Assembly: GCA_949358305.1 (NCBI GenBank)
Contig: OX442319.1
Coordinates: 11,284,001 to 11,348,000 of the forward strand
DNA: 64,000 bases
Direction: 5' to 3'
From: Strigamia acuminata
Lineage: Eukaryota; Arthropoda; Chilopoda; Geophilomorpha; Linotaeniidae
This document shows positions 11,229-21,192 of the stretch, piece by piece (position 1 is the first letter of the stretch; each line of letters opens with the position of its first letter). The notes below the pieces were generated by a model. It was not told the origin of the DNA. It did no database searches and saw nothing but the letters and a program-made list of their open reading frames with translations. The translations under genes were made by a program, and so were the position numbers.

Positions 11229-11639
11229 CTAACAACCACCACATGATTAAAAGTGATTTTTGGTTATGCGACCAATCACAAGAAAGACTGATGGACCCAA
11301 TCTGCTCACAGATAGTCATCATGCGAGGCTATAAAAATTCTTTTTATAATTCATAAGAAAATAATTCAAAAGAGACTGGGTTGGACGTTAATCGTTATTT
11401 TTGGCTGTTAGGATGATGTCCGGAAAAATAACGAATCCCAGACATCTTTAGCACTTAATCCAACTCAGAATTTTCTAAAAACTCCTTCGGTGTCACGTCT
11501 TCTTGATTTTCAGTTGATATCTCTGTTTGAAGCGACTTCTTCCAAGCCTAAGCAGCCTAAAAGACTGGTAGAAGACAATTGCACGAGCAATTGCACCGCT
11601 TTCTCACTTTCCAACCGGGGCTCTTCTAGCGGAATCAAG

Positions 11640-12670
11640 CTGTTCAAAGGAATGGCATGAACTCGTGGTCCTTGATTGTTACATTAATTTTTGGCCGGGC
11701 AGTCTCGAGAACCATCCGTTTCTTATGACCGAATCTGTTTCGTATGAGATCCCATTCAGCAATTTGCTCCAGATGTATGAAAGGGTTTCAAATGTTTCCG
11801 CCATCTCATTGTTAAGTATCCACCTCATTATAATGGGGGGGATACTAAAATTTGGAGTGATGTCTCGGGGAATGGCATTACTTATATATTTGGCCGACTC
11901 TTATCATCATTGGGCGGTCATGTTGGATTCCTGCTTTAACATGCTCAATGTTTGTAAGTCCAGCCGGAGGAATAAATGGTGAGACGACGATTACTCGGAC
12001 TTTTGGAATCTTAGGGAGCACAAGAGTAGGAACAATAGTGGACTCAACCGAGGGTTGAATAACTTCGGTCGGTGGGATGTTTGGTTTGGCAGCTGATCCC
12101 AATTCCACGCTTAACTTGGGCCAGACTTCGACCGTTGGTACTGAAGAAGTAGTATTTTCACTCTGCTGATTTGCACTCAGAATTGACATTTGAGAAACAC
12201 AAGCAGCAAGAGGATCCGAAGAAGGCCTTTAATAGCGACGCTGAGAAGAGCGACGCTGAGAAGAGCGAGCTTGGAATAGCGACGTTTGAAAAGAGCGTCG
12301 CCCCGTGATTGTTTGATGTTGCGGCTCTGTCACTCTATCTTGGGGAGTATTGTAGACTGACATAAGGGCTGGATCGTGATAGATGGCCGAATCGAGTCTT
12401 CGATGTAACAGACTGCATTCTCTACAGGTGGCCCAATTTCTTGCAGTCGGAGTACATAAGTCCTTTAACAACAAAAGGGACGATGTCTGAGTTCAAGGTG
12501 TTGTCTAATGGCATTCGTTTGCTCCCATTACAGTTGACACACACGACGGCGTGGATGCCTATCATCAGAGATGACAGCCACCAACAAAAGGTAATATGAT
12601 TACTGTCCAAAATGAGGTGGGGTGAGTCCAATTTACTGTTGAGCATAAATCCCAAATTGGGTGCCATGTT
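11640..12670 (-). pseudogene. gag-protease relic of an LTR-type retroelement
   Basis: Read on the minus strand, the 3'-most part of the window segment comes first. At 12430-12490 a nucleocapsid-type zinc knuckle (spacing C-X2-C-X4-H-X4-C) is recognisable, but its first Cys is replaced by Tyr and a stop sits inside it. A Pro/Ser/Val-rich segment of about 100 residues follows (11878-12189). At about 11650-11760 a segment containing ARPKINVTIKDHEFMPF resembles the start of a retropepsin domain, cut off by a stop before the catalytic Asp. Frames change between the pieces. No long terminal repeats, integrase or reverse transcriptase were found. It is an old, broken copy. Confidence 0.45.
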
Positions 12671-13155
12671 TATGGTATAAACTCAGTATAAACTCAGTAT
12701 TTATAAACTCAGTAGTTTTTGCTTTTCCTCCTTTTTTGATGGTTTTTCTCCAATGTTAAATGGGGTTTTTAAATTTTGCACTTTTTCATTTGTGTCACTG
12801 ATGGTGTCACGACTTTCACCATTGGAAAAGGATTCTTCTCATCAATTGGAGTTTAATAGAGTTTAATAAAGAATAAACCGAATTGCAGGAACTAAATTAA
12901 AAAAAAAATAATTCATACCAATTTTAATAATTTTAAAACAAATTACAAAATAATATTAACTACCTTATCATGCGTCAGACCGCACTGAACTTTGATAAAA
13001 TTCCACTCTTCGCTGCGTATAAGCTTATCTTTGGTGAAATCATTTTTTTTAAACGTGCGAACTCTATTGCGGTTCGTCGGAGGAACAGACTGGCTCTCAT
13101 TATGCACTGTTTGCATCGTGCCAGGCTAAATAGAAGATATATAAATAGACAAAGA

Positions 13156-13388
13156 TACAATGAAAGAAATGCTAATCAAAACTAAATAAAGAAATGCTAA
13201 TCAAAACTAAATAAAGAAATGCTAATCAAAACTAGATAAAGAAATGCTAATCAAAACTAGATAAAGAAATGCTAATCAAAACTAAATAAAGAAATGCTAA
13301 TCAAAACTAAATAAAGAAATGCTAATCAAAACTAAATAAAGAAATGCTAATCAAAACTAGATAAAGAAATGCTAATCAAAACTAGATA
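13156..13388 (+). repeat. 25-bp minisatellite, about nine copies
   Basis: Unit GAAATGCTAATCAAAACTA plus a short AATAAA-like spacer, 25 bp, repeated head-to-tail with single A/G differences. It starts exactly where the family relic ends in a string (AATGAAAGAAATGCTAATCA) that is present only once in the equivalent place at about 4857, so the array arose by amplification of that relic's end. Confidence 0.8.
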
Positions 13389-14104
13389 TTTCGCGATATT
13401 TTGACCATGTTTGAGCTCTTGAACACGTCCGGCCATGTGTTAATGTTTCGCCGTGCTCACAGAATTGGAGTGCGGAACTCTCCATTCTAGCAATATTATA
13501 CAAAATAATGAGTTAAAATAAATAAAAATAAAATAGAAAATTATAAAATGAAGGATGAGGGTGTCAACTCTTGCGAGGGCAGCGATCGTCTCTTGATTCA
13601 TAGCTAGCGATGGTGATTGAATAATGCGTGTGCAAATCAGAATTACGATTAAATCAAATCAATACGGGAATTTCCATGATAGATGTGCACACACAGATAC
13701 AAGCGGTGAAATCCTTCCTTTGACCAGTGTTTGCAGCTTAGAAGTAGACTTTGACTTCTTGTCTTTTGTGGAAAAGATGGTAACCTTTAAAGAGGCTTAG
13801 ATTCAGAATAATTAATGGTAAATTATTTTAAGCTGTTATTCTAGACTGGTTCCTAACTCTAATATTAATCCAAGAAATGTAGTGGCTTATTTCAAGAGTG
13901 ATCTGTTGTATTTTGTTTTCTTCGTTATTCTCAGCAACCCCTTTGACAATTGATTCAAATTTGGCAACCACCGGCAGTATGCACGATACAGAGACATTTT
14001 AGCTGACCTCGAAGAACTTCTAAGATTTGCAAATTGCTGCTGCTTGGTGTTAAAGTCGAATATTTATCATGTTGATACTCCTGGAGAAGGCAGATTAGGA
14101 CACT

Positions 14105-14333
14105 TCAGTTATCCAAGTAACGGTTTATCAGGCGAAATATCGATGGTGATATCTGCAGGCAGTATATTCTTCGTAAGTCCCCTCTTGAGCTTGAAAATCT
14201 CAATGCATTGCAGACAAATGGGTTTTTTGACGTTTTGGAGCATGAGTTTGATCCCGTTTGCAGCGAAAACCCTCGTAATACTGTAATTATAAATATAACA
14301 AAATAAAAAAAATAAAACAAACAAATTCTTCAT
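14105..14333 (-). other. Minus-strand open frame, doubtful
   Basis: A 74-codon frame with protein-like text (LKRGLTKNILPADITIDISP) in the middle of relic DNA. No splice context or domain is apparent. It may be a piece of another decayed gene. Low confidence. Confidence 0.15.
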
Positions 14334-14419
14334 TTCTATCTTGAAATTGACTTTAGCCTAATTCTGGGTGTAAAGACATTTTGAAAATGTTCAAATTGCA
14401 GTTCAATAATTGCAAAGAA

Positions 14420-15110
14420 CTTTTAAGTCTTTGTCGCTGTTAACACAAGAAAATAAATCTTTATGCTAAAATTGAACAGGAAATTTAAAAAAAAATCAAA
14501 ATTTAATCTAAAGTATTTACTTCTTGACTCTGATCGGTCTGACAGATGATTTATTTCATGCAGCAGCCAATTTAAACAATTATTTTTCTCGTTATTTTAA
14601 ACAATTAAGTCAACAACTATTTTTAACAATTGTTGTAATAATTGTTAATATCATATTCATTCATAACCCTCATTTTTGAAGCACGAGTCTTAAGTTGGAA
14701 TATGCCTGTACAAATTTTGGGACTTGGCCCATGGCCACTGCATCGGAAGACCTCTCTGCTCCGATCTATAATCATGTGCTGAGACGTTGATTGGATAAAA
14801 TCACACAATAAACCTACCTAGGTTTATTGTGCAAGAACCTTTTACGTTTTGACATGGATTATGCGACAATTCCATCTAAATGCGTTGGTCAAATTGCTGC
14901 AATATTTGCCACAACTTGAATGGTTCAAATTCAAATAATCTTGGTGTGACGAATGGATGGATAAAGTTCTAACTGTAATTGCTGAAAAATGTCAACAGTT
15001 ACGTCACCTAGACTTATGCAATTGCAGTGATTTTACTAATCATGGGCTGTGTTCATTAAGCAATTGTGTTAGAATTGAATGTTTGTTTTGCGTTACCGTC
15101 AGATATATTG
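14420..15110 (+). pseudogene. Leucine-rich-repeat (F-box/LRR-like) relic, copy 3
   Basis: From about 14880 one frame gives LQYLPQLEWFKFK, a stop, then MDKVLTVIAEKCQQLRHLDL, CNCSDFTNHGLCSLSNC and VRIEC, with no frameshift. It therefore confirms the reading order of the family: the two half-repeats that are out of frame in copies 1 and 2 were once continuous. A single TAA (near 14932) breaks it. The preceding short piece near 14420-14480 parallels the other copies. After the relic, 15180-15225 holds CACTGTCTGCATCGTGCCAG, also found after copy 1 and near 13110. Confidence 0.6.
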
Positions 15111-15387
15111 AACCTGCATATTGAGCCGAACAATCAAGATCGGGTAATTAACTGATATAATTAGTAAAAAGAAGCATTTATGCACTGTCTGCATCGTGCC
15201 AGGCTAAATAGAAGATAGATAAATACTACGGAGTAGTATACAGGGTGTTTCGTTTAAGATGCCCAGTCAATTTCCAGAATAAGTATATGCTTTTTTAAAA
15301 AACCAAGCAGACTATCCTACAGCAAAGTAGGGATGACGAATCTAATGGTGTAATCAAATTTTATGCCAGACATGCAACAATGCACTA

Positions 15388-16000
15388 TTTTTTTAATGTC
15401 TAAATTATTTTATTTTCTAAGAATAAAAATTTTCATTTTGCTGATTTTTTTCAAGAAAGCAGTAAACTTAAGGTGACTAAGATAAGTTGGACCTCCAACA
15501 ATCCTGAACGATCTCGAACGATCCCGAACGATCTTATAAAAACTTTCAACCGACCTTCAAACGACCTTCAAACGATCTTCAAACGACCTTCAAACGACCT
15601 TCAAACGACTTTCAAACGACCTTCAAACGACCTTCAAACAACCTTTGAACGATTTTCGAACGATCCTGAAAGGGTCCTAACATTTTTGATCAACCTTTAA
15701 ACGACCTTCAAACGACCTTCAAACAACCTTTAAACAACCTTCAAATGACCTCCAAACGACCTTCAAACAACCTTCAAACGACTCTTGAACGACCTTCGAA
15801 CAATTTCCGAATGACTCCTGAACGGTTCCCAAACGACATTCAAACAACTTTTGAACAGCCTTCAAACGGCCTTCAACCAACCTTCAAACAACATTCAAAC
15901 AACCTTCAAACTACCTTCAAACAACCTTCAAACAACCTTTAAACGAAGTTCGAACAACCCTCGAACAATTTCCGAACGATCCCCAAACGATTCCCAAACG
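15388..16000 (+). repeat. Degenerate 11-bp minisatellite with shared leader
   Basis: A leader (15388-15540, containing TAAGATAAGTTGGACCTCCA) is followed by diverged copies of an 11-bp unit close to GACCTTCAAAC. The leader recurs nearly identically at 17826-17985, followed there by a cleaner array. Open frames here are by-products of the repeat. Confidence 0.75.
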
Positions 16001-16019
16001 ACGATTTAGTTTTAGGTTT

Positions 16020-17030
16020 AACATGGGAATAGTAGAACATACGAAATAACATAGAAAATACAAGGAAATCAAGAAATAACAAAGCAAAAAGAGTAATAAT
16101 TATACAAAAATAGAGAAACAACAACAAGTAAGAAATAAGAATAATCTGATAGCAAATTCCAAAAAGGGCTTAAATCTCTATGACAACATTTCTGTTTAGG
16201 TTTAACATTGAGTAAGCCTAATTTCTAGTCTCTACTCTAAACAACTGGTAACTGTCAGTCACTAGCCTTAACTTATAAAAGAAAGTTCTGGGTCCATATT
16301 TTCCTCAATTTTAATGCCCGCGATGGCACAATCCCATGCGACTTCGCACATGGGAAATCAATTTCTGTTGCGACTTCTTAACGTTGGTAGGAATTAGATA
16401 GTCTTGAATGGCATTGGATGGGTTAAAGTGGTAGTTGATTCCACAATTTGTAGTAAATCTTGTTCAAATTTGACTCTGCCATCATCACCCAAATTCAACA
16501 ACACTTAATGCGGATTCCTGCTGTATCCATGTTACTATATGAATGAACTAAGTTGAAGCAATAAAAACGGTAAACGTGCTAGAGTAAAGTCCATCACTGG
16601 TGGAAAACTGCATATCTGTCCTTTAATAATATCTTTCCAGTTCCATCCAAAAAACACATCTAAGCAACAAGCAATGCGGCACAAAAAAAAATGCATTAAT
16701 ATAGAACTGAAAAGAAAAATAGAGAAGGCTAGACACGTACAGATATGTAGCGTGGTCAATTCAGCTTTCTGACTGGTTCAATCTTTAAATGCTGGCCTTC
16801 AGATGCTTCAACATGTTACTGGTGCTGGTTCTGGCTTTAATAGTTAAAGTGTATGAATGAGGTTAGTACTTTCTATTCTCCTTGAATTGAAGCTGTGTAG
16901 TGATCCCAAACTATACTTTTCCTCTTGGGACTCTGCTGATGGAGGTTGGGTTGAGTTTGAAGTTGGGTGAAAGTATCATTAACAACATCATCATCACATG
17001 TCCTCATTTAGAAAAAGATAAGTGTTTAGA
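16020..17030. other. Non-genic stretch
   Basis: Nothing convincing is seen: AT-rich sequence with short chance frames on both strands. Confidence 0.4.
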
Positions 17031-17031
17031 T

Positions 17032-17361
17032 CAGCGGTCGGCAACTGGCGGACCGCGGTCTGGATCCGGACTGCGGAAGGTCAAAACTAGGACCGCGGTG
17101 ACGTTTTAGCAACGTTTTTTCCTCGGTTTCTTTGGTTTTTCGGTGTTTTTTTTCTTGTTTCTTCAGTTTTTTTTCCTGTTTTTTAGGTTTTATTGGTCTT
17201 TTATGGGTTGTGTATGTTTATTGGAAGGTTTATTTGGTTTTTATTTTTTTTTCCGTTTTCTTAGGTTTTTAGTAAGGTTTTTTAAGTGTTTTTTTTTCTG
17301 GACCTCGATGAAACTTTTCAATATTATCCGGACCCAACTTAAAATTACTTGCCGACCCCTG
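17032..17361. mobile_element. hAT-type MITE
   Basis: A 330-bp element with ends CAGCGGTCGGCAA and, in reverse complement of the right end, CAGGGGTCGGCAA. Flanking 8-bp repeats GTTTAGAT (17024-17031) and GGTTAGAT (17362-17369) differ at one base. The interior is T-rich with no transposase frame. End sequence and 8-bp duplication fit the hAT superfamily. Confidence 0.75.
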
Positions 17362-17436
17362 GGTTAGATGCTTTACTTGTGTGCATGGACAAAACAAAAT
17401 CATATCGTAATAGCAATCAAATACTGCTGGTATTCC

Positions 17437-17756
17437 AACGACCTTCCGACGACCTTCCGACGACCTTCCGACGACCTTCCGACGACCTTCCGACGACCTT
17501 CCGACGACCTTCCGACGACCTTCCGACGACCTTCCGACGACCTTCCGACGACCTTCCGACGACCTTCCGACGACCTTCCGACGACCTTCCGACGACCTTC
17601 CGACGACCTTCCGACGACCTTCCGACGACCTTCCGACGACCTTCCGACGACCTTCCGACGACCTTCCGACGACCTTCCGACGACCTTCCGACGACCTTCC
17701 GACGACCTTCCGACGATCTTCCGACGATCTTCCAACGACCTTCCAACGACCTTCCA
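17437..17756. repeat. Homogeneous 11-bp minisatellite (GACCTTCCGAC)n
   Basis: About 27 nearly perfect head-to-tail copies of an 11-bp unit, decaying only at the last few units. Because 11 is not a multiple of three, 33 bp gives an 11-residue peptide repeat in each frame. No stop occurs in any of several frames on both strands, so the long open frames here (for example RPSDDLPTTF on + and EGRRKVVGRSS on -) are not evidence for a gene. Confidence 0.9.
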
Positions 17757-17825
17757 CAAAAGTACTGAATTTTATCAATTAATGTATTCATATTTGCATT
17801 ATTATGCAAGCAAACAAGAGAAATC

Positions 17826-18640
17826 ACTATTTTTTTAATGTCTAAATTATTTTATTTTCTAAGAATAAAAATTTTCATTTTGCTGATTTTTTTTAAGAAA
17901 GCAGTAAACTTAAGGTGACTAAGATAAGTTGGACCTCCAACAATCCTGAACGATCTCGAACGATCCCGAACGATCTTATAAAAACTTTCAACCGACCTTC
18001 GAACGACCTTCCGAACGACCTTCCGACGACCTTCCGACGACCTTCCGACGACCTTCCGACGACCTTCCGACGACCTTCCAACGACCTTCCAACGACCTTC
18101 CAACGACCTTCCAACGACCTTCCAACGACCTTCCAACGACCTTCCACTAGTTTTAATGACAGTGAGGAGGAAGAATTGGATGCTGAAGAACATCTTTCAT
18201 TGGAAGATGAATTTAAAAAACAAATTTCTGTAGTCTTTGTTAAACCAAGAAATAGAGATGGGCAATACTCCACACTGCAAAAAGAATTAAATTTATTTGA
18301 AAATACAGGAGTGAGAACCCCCAATCTGGAGAACCTGTATAATGCCCTGTGCAGCACAAAGCCAACATCCACTGATAGTGAGCGGGCATTTTCAATTGCA
18401 GGGAATTTTGTGACAAAAATTAGATCAAGAAGAACGGTCATTTTTGACCAAAAACGGTCATTTTTCGATTAAAAATGGCCCTTTTTCGACCAAAAACGGC
18501 AATTTTTCGCTATTTTTCGCAATTTTTCGCCATTTGACATTTTTTAGTACCGGGAGTACCGATTTCCCGGGAATACCGGCCATTTTGGTACCGGGAACCG
18601 GGAACCGGAAAAGGGCGGGAAAACAGAAACCCTAATTGCG
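17826..18640 (+). mobile_element. hAT transposase C-terminal remnant with repeat leader
   Basis: The leader shared with 15388-15540 runs to about 17985, then a short 11-bp array to about 18148. The same frame continues into about 100 residues of real protein: an acidic stretch (DSEEEELDAEE), then NLENLYNALCSTKPTS and DSERAFSIAG, the signature of the hAT dimerisation domain (Dimer_Tnp_hAT). It is cut at KIRSRR near 18436. From there to 18636 the DNA is full of GGTCATTTTTGACC-like and CCGGGA-rich inverted motifs, which look like the element's end, finishing at AACAGAAACCCTA. The catalytic region and zinc finger are missing, so it is inactive. Confidence 0.75.
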
Positions 18641-18789
18641 AGTAAGTTGCGCAAACCGCCGTTTTCGCGCAGACTTGTCACCGATTGCGACCAGTCTGAA
18701 TCGAAATGTTTTGTTCGCAATTCGACCAATGCTTTTAACACGCTTGTTTCGGACGATGTGCTGCAGAGCGAATTGACCAAGTCGTCCAT
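18637..18789 (-). CDS. First exon resembling ARMC5 N-terminus, interrupted
   Basis: From the ATG at 18789 the minus strand reads MDDLVNSLCSTSSETS, then LKALVELRTKHFDSDW and ENGGLRNLLA. The pattern, with LRT[KR]H and a GGLR..LA end, resembles the start of the armadillo-repeat protein ARMC5 as I remember it; I cannot check this. The reading is lost after LLAI at about 18640, precisely where the presumed hAT end begins, with only a weak donor (GTTTCT). No further armadillo exons are visible downstream (lower coordinates). So this is either a first exon whose partners are outside, or a gene beheaded by the insertion. Upstream lies a nested pair of inverted-repeat elements. Confidence 0.4.
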
Positions 18790-18965
18790 TTTAATTACAA
18801 ATCAAAGGTGAAATGATCTTGATCGAGCAGCGTGAATTGTGAAATGATTTCACGAAGTCGGGTCATTTCCTCGAATCCCGTTTCATCGAATGGCAGTTTT
18901 TTTCGATGAAACGTACCATTTTGTCAAAAATTTCGATGAAACGGTACAGTAAAAAAAATCCAAAA

Positions 18966-19117
18966 ACCAAAAAACTAACCTAACCGGACCTAACCTGACC
19001 TGACCTAACCGGACCTAACCTGACCTGACCTAACCGGACCTGACCTGACCTGATCTAACCTAACCTAACCTGACCTAACACAACCTAACACAACCTAACA
19101 CAACCTAACCTAACCAC
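18966..19117. repeat. Degenerate telomere-like repeats (AACCT/ACCTG)n
   Basis: About 150 bp of CTAACCTAACC, ACCTGACCTG and CTAACACAAC variants. AACCT repeats are the complement of TTAGG, the telomere repeat of most arthropods, here interspersed with one-base variants. It is interstitial, inside a mobile element, so probably not a chromosome end. Confidence 0.6.
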
Positions 19118-19146
19118 ATAGCCACGCAAATAACATACCCGATGAT

Positions 19147-19924
19147 GGCTCTGAACAAAACGCTGGGTACACCCAAAATGGGGTACCCAATTTGGGTACC
19201 CAAGATTTCCTGGAATGATTAATTAAATTTTTTACAAAATTTCAGAAATTAATATAATTGTTATTATGACACAATTATTAAAAATTAAACAAAATTAAAC
19301 ATAAAATTGTCAAAATTAAACATAAAATTCACAAAATTAAACATAAAATTCACAAAATTAAACATAAAATTCACAAAATTAAACATAAAATTCACAAAAT
19401 TAAACAAAATTATCAAAATTATTTTAAAAAATTAGCAAAATCGATTTAAATTTACTATAAATTATCCAAATCAACTTAATTCGTTAAAAGTTGACTTAAA
19501 TATGTTAAAAATCGACTTAAATTCGTTAAAAATCATCAAAATCGATTTAAATTCATTAAAAAAATCACTAACAATCGATTTAAATGCAATAAAACTCAGT
19601 AATAATCGATTTAAATTGACTGACAGTGTTGTGTTACTCAAACACAAGCGACATTTCTTTTTTCCGATTGTTTACCTCTTCCTGGTTTTGTAAAACCAAA
19701 AAGGAGAAATGATTAAGCTAAAAAAAAACGAAGAAATTATGTTTCTAGAAAAAATGATTCACAATCAATGTTATCAAGTATATACATGTGTTAAACAATG
19801 TCTAATAATAACAAATATTATAGAAATGTGAAACTTTTTAGTAAAAAATAAATAAATTTTGTGTTACTTGGGTACCCAAATTGGGTACCCCATTTTGGGT
19901 GTACCCTGCGTTTTGTTCAGAGCC
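19147..19924. mobile_element. Mutator-like MITE with 58-bp TIRs and 9-bp target duplication
   Basis: A 778-bp element. Terminal inverted repeats of 58 bp (starting GGCTCTGAACAAAACGC) differ at one position. Perfect 9-bp direct repeats CCCGATGAT flank it at 19138-19146 and 19925-19933, the size typical of Mutator-type transposition. Inside are short tandem repeats (TTAAACATAAAATTCACAAA) and ATCGATTTAAATT-like repeats, with no transposase. It is inserted inside the element at 18858-20061. Confidence 0.85.
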
Positions 19925-20069
19925 CCCGATGATGGCCAAAATTCGATGAAACGTACCGAGTGGAATTTATAATTCGATGAAACGACCCCCGTTTTCGCAC
20001 ATTCCAAAAAACGCAAAAAAAAGCGAATTCGATGAAACGGGATTCGAGGAAATGACCCGACCCGCCTCT

Positions 20070-20960
20070 TTGACACGGAGGTTATGTATCCGAAATTTGA
20101 TTTGATACGTTCACGCGACGTGTTCCTAAAATTAACTCTACAGTTCAAACCCGAGTCCATAAATTACAGAACTTGCATAAATTCGATTTTCTAAAAAACA
20201 AAACAAATTATAGTTTATATGATTATACAATTTATTTGTGCTCGATGAAAACAACAAACATTAAATAAAAGAAGTACAATTATAAACGAACAAAAAAATT
20301 GCATTGGCAACAGAAACACCGCACCTTTGAATAAAAAAATGCCATTCCAGGCACAAAAACGTGTATTTTTGTTGGAAAGTAAAAAAAAAAGAAAGAACAA
20401 CAAAATGTGATTAAAAACGAAGAAAACGGCAAAATGTGATTAAAAATAAAGAGAAATGGCTATATGTGATTCGAATCACATATTAAATTAATAACAAATA
20501 GAGAAAAATGAGAAAATCTTTTTTAAAAATGAATAAACACGGAATGTAACTTTAAAAAACTTAAAAACACATAACTTGGAATAAACAAAAAATAATTAAT
20601 TTTGTTTAATGGGTTTGAACAATTTTCCAGATTTGCGCGCACTGTTGACTGTTTAAGTGAAAAATGTAAGTTTTCTCAAGTATTTTCTACAGGTTTTAAA
20701 TGTTTTCCGCACGTTTTAAACATGCATACAAACGAGAAAAATATTACAATTTAACAGATCTTTTTTCTGAACTTCTCAAATAAAATTAAAAAAAAAACAC
20801 CAATCTTATTTTTAAAATTCAAATTAAAATAAATAAATAAAAACATAAATCAACCGTTTTGAGTGTAAGAATTTTAAACATACTTAACAATGCAATGATT
20901 TTTAATTTCTGCGCTTAGTTAAATGTTTTTTCAGGGGATCACTTGAATGGTTTGTTTCCA
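20070..20960. other. AT-rich non-genic stretch
   Basis: No gene seen. On the minus strand an ATG at 20160 opens a short frame (MDSGLNCRVN...) that runs into the 20061 end of the mobile element, and could be the displaced 5' part of whatever gene the exon at 18789 belongs to. Confidence 0.35.
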
Positions 20961-20962
20961 GT

Positions 20963-21024
20963 AGGTGCATTCAAAAAGTCTAAAACGACTCGTTTCTGTC
21001 GTTTTAGACTTTTTGAATGCAGCT
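20963..21024. mobile_element. 63-bp hairpin element inserted in a zinc-finger repeat
   Basis: A perfect 23-bp inverted repeat (20967-20989 with 20998-21020) around an 8-nt loop. Comparison with sister zinc-finger units, where CTCCAG is followed directly by TGTGGGTTAATAG, shows the precise insert is TAGGTGCATTC...GAATGCAGCTAG. A related end (CTAGCTGCATTCAAAAA) occurs at 22275-22291. Confidence 0.75.
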
Positions 21025-21192
21025 AGTGTGGGTTAATAGATGGTTTTTTAAATTTCCATTTCGATTGCTAGAATAAGCACAGAAATGACACTTCAATGGC
21101 TTTTCTCCTGTAAGTATGTCTAAATGTTTTCTTAGAGTCTAAATACGAGCACTAGAATAAGCACACCAATGGCACTTGAATGGTTTTATTCC
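21025..21192 (-). pseudogene. Remains of two or more zinc fingers beyond the stop
   Basis: In the same frame as the zinc-finger gene, text after the TGA reads IKPFKCHWCAYSSARI, a second stop, then LKCHFCAYSSNRNGN and HLLTH. These are clear finger remnants with Cys and His in place. The hairpin element at 20963-21024 splits the next unit. Confidence 0.7.

Larger units (their letters stand above)
18858..20061. mobile_element. Outer inverted-repeat element carrying a nested insertion
   Basis: Ends at 18858-18892 and 20027-20061 are reverse complements over 35 bp (GTCGGGTCATTTCCTCGAAT...). Sub-terminal copies of TTCGATGAAACG occur near both ends. No target duplication could be defined and no transposase is present. 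It holds a telomere-like tract and the element at 19147-19924. Confidence 0.7.

Noticed and set aside
13156-13388. CRISPR-like regular array
   Set aside because: The 25-bp units are directly adjacent without variable spacers; this is a eukaryotic minisatellite.
17269-17838. Repeat proteins in several frames at the 11-bp array
   Set aside because: Open in several frames on both strands because of the unit sequence; no start, splice or poly(A) context.
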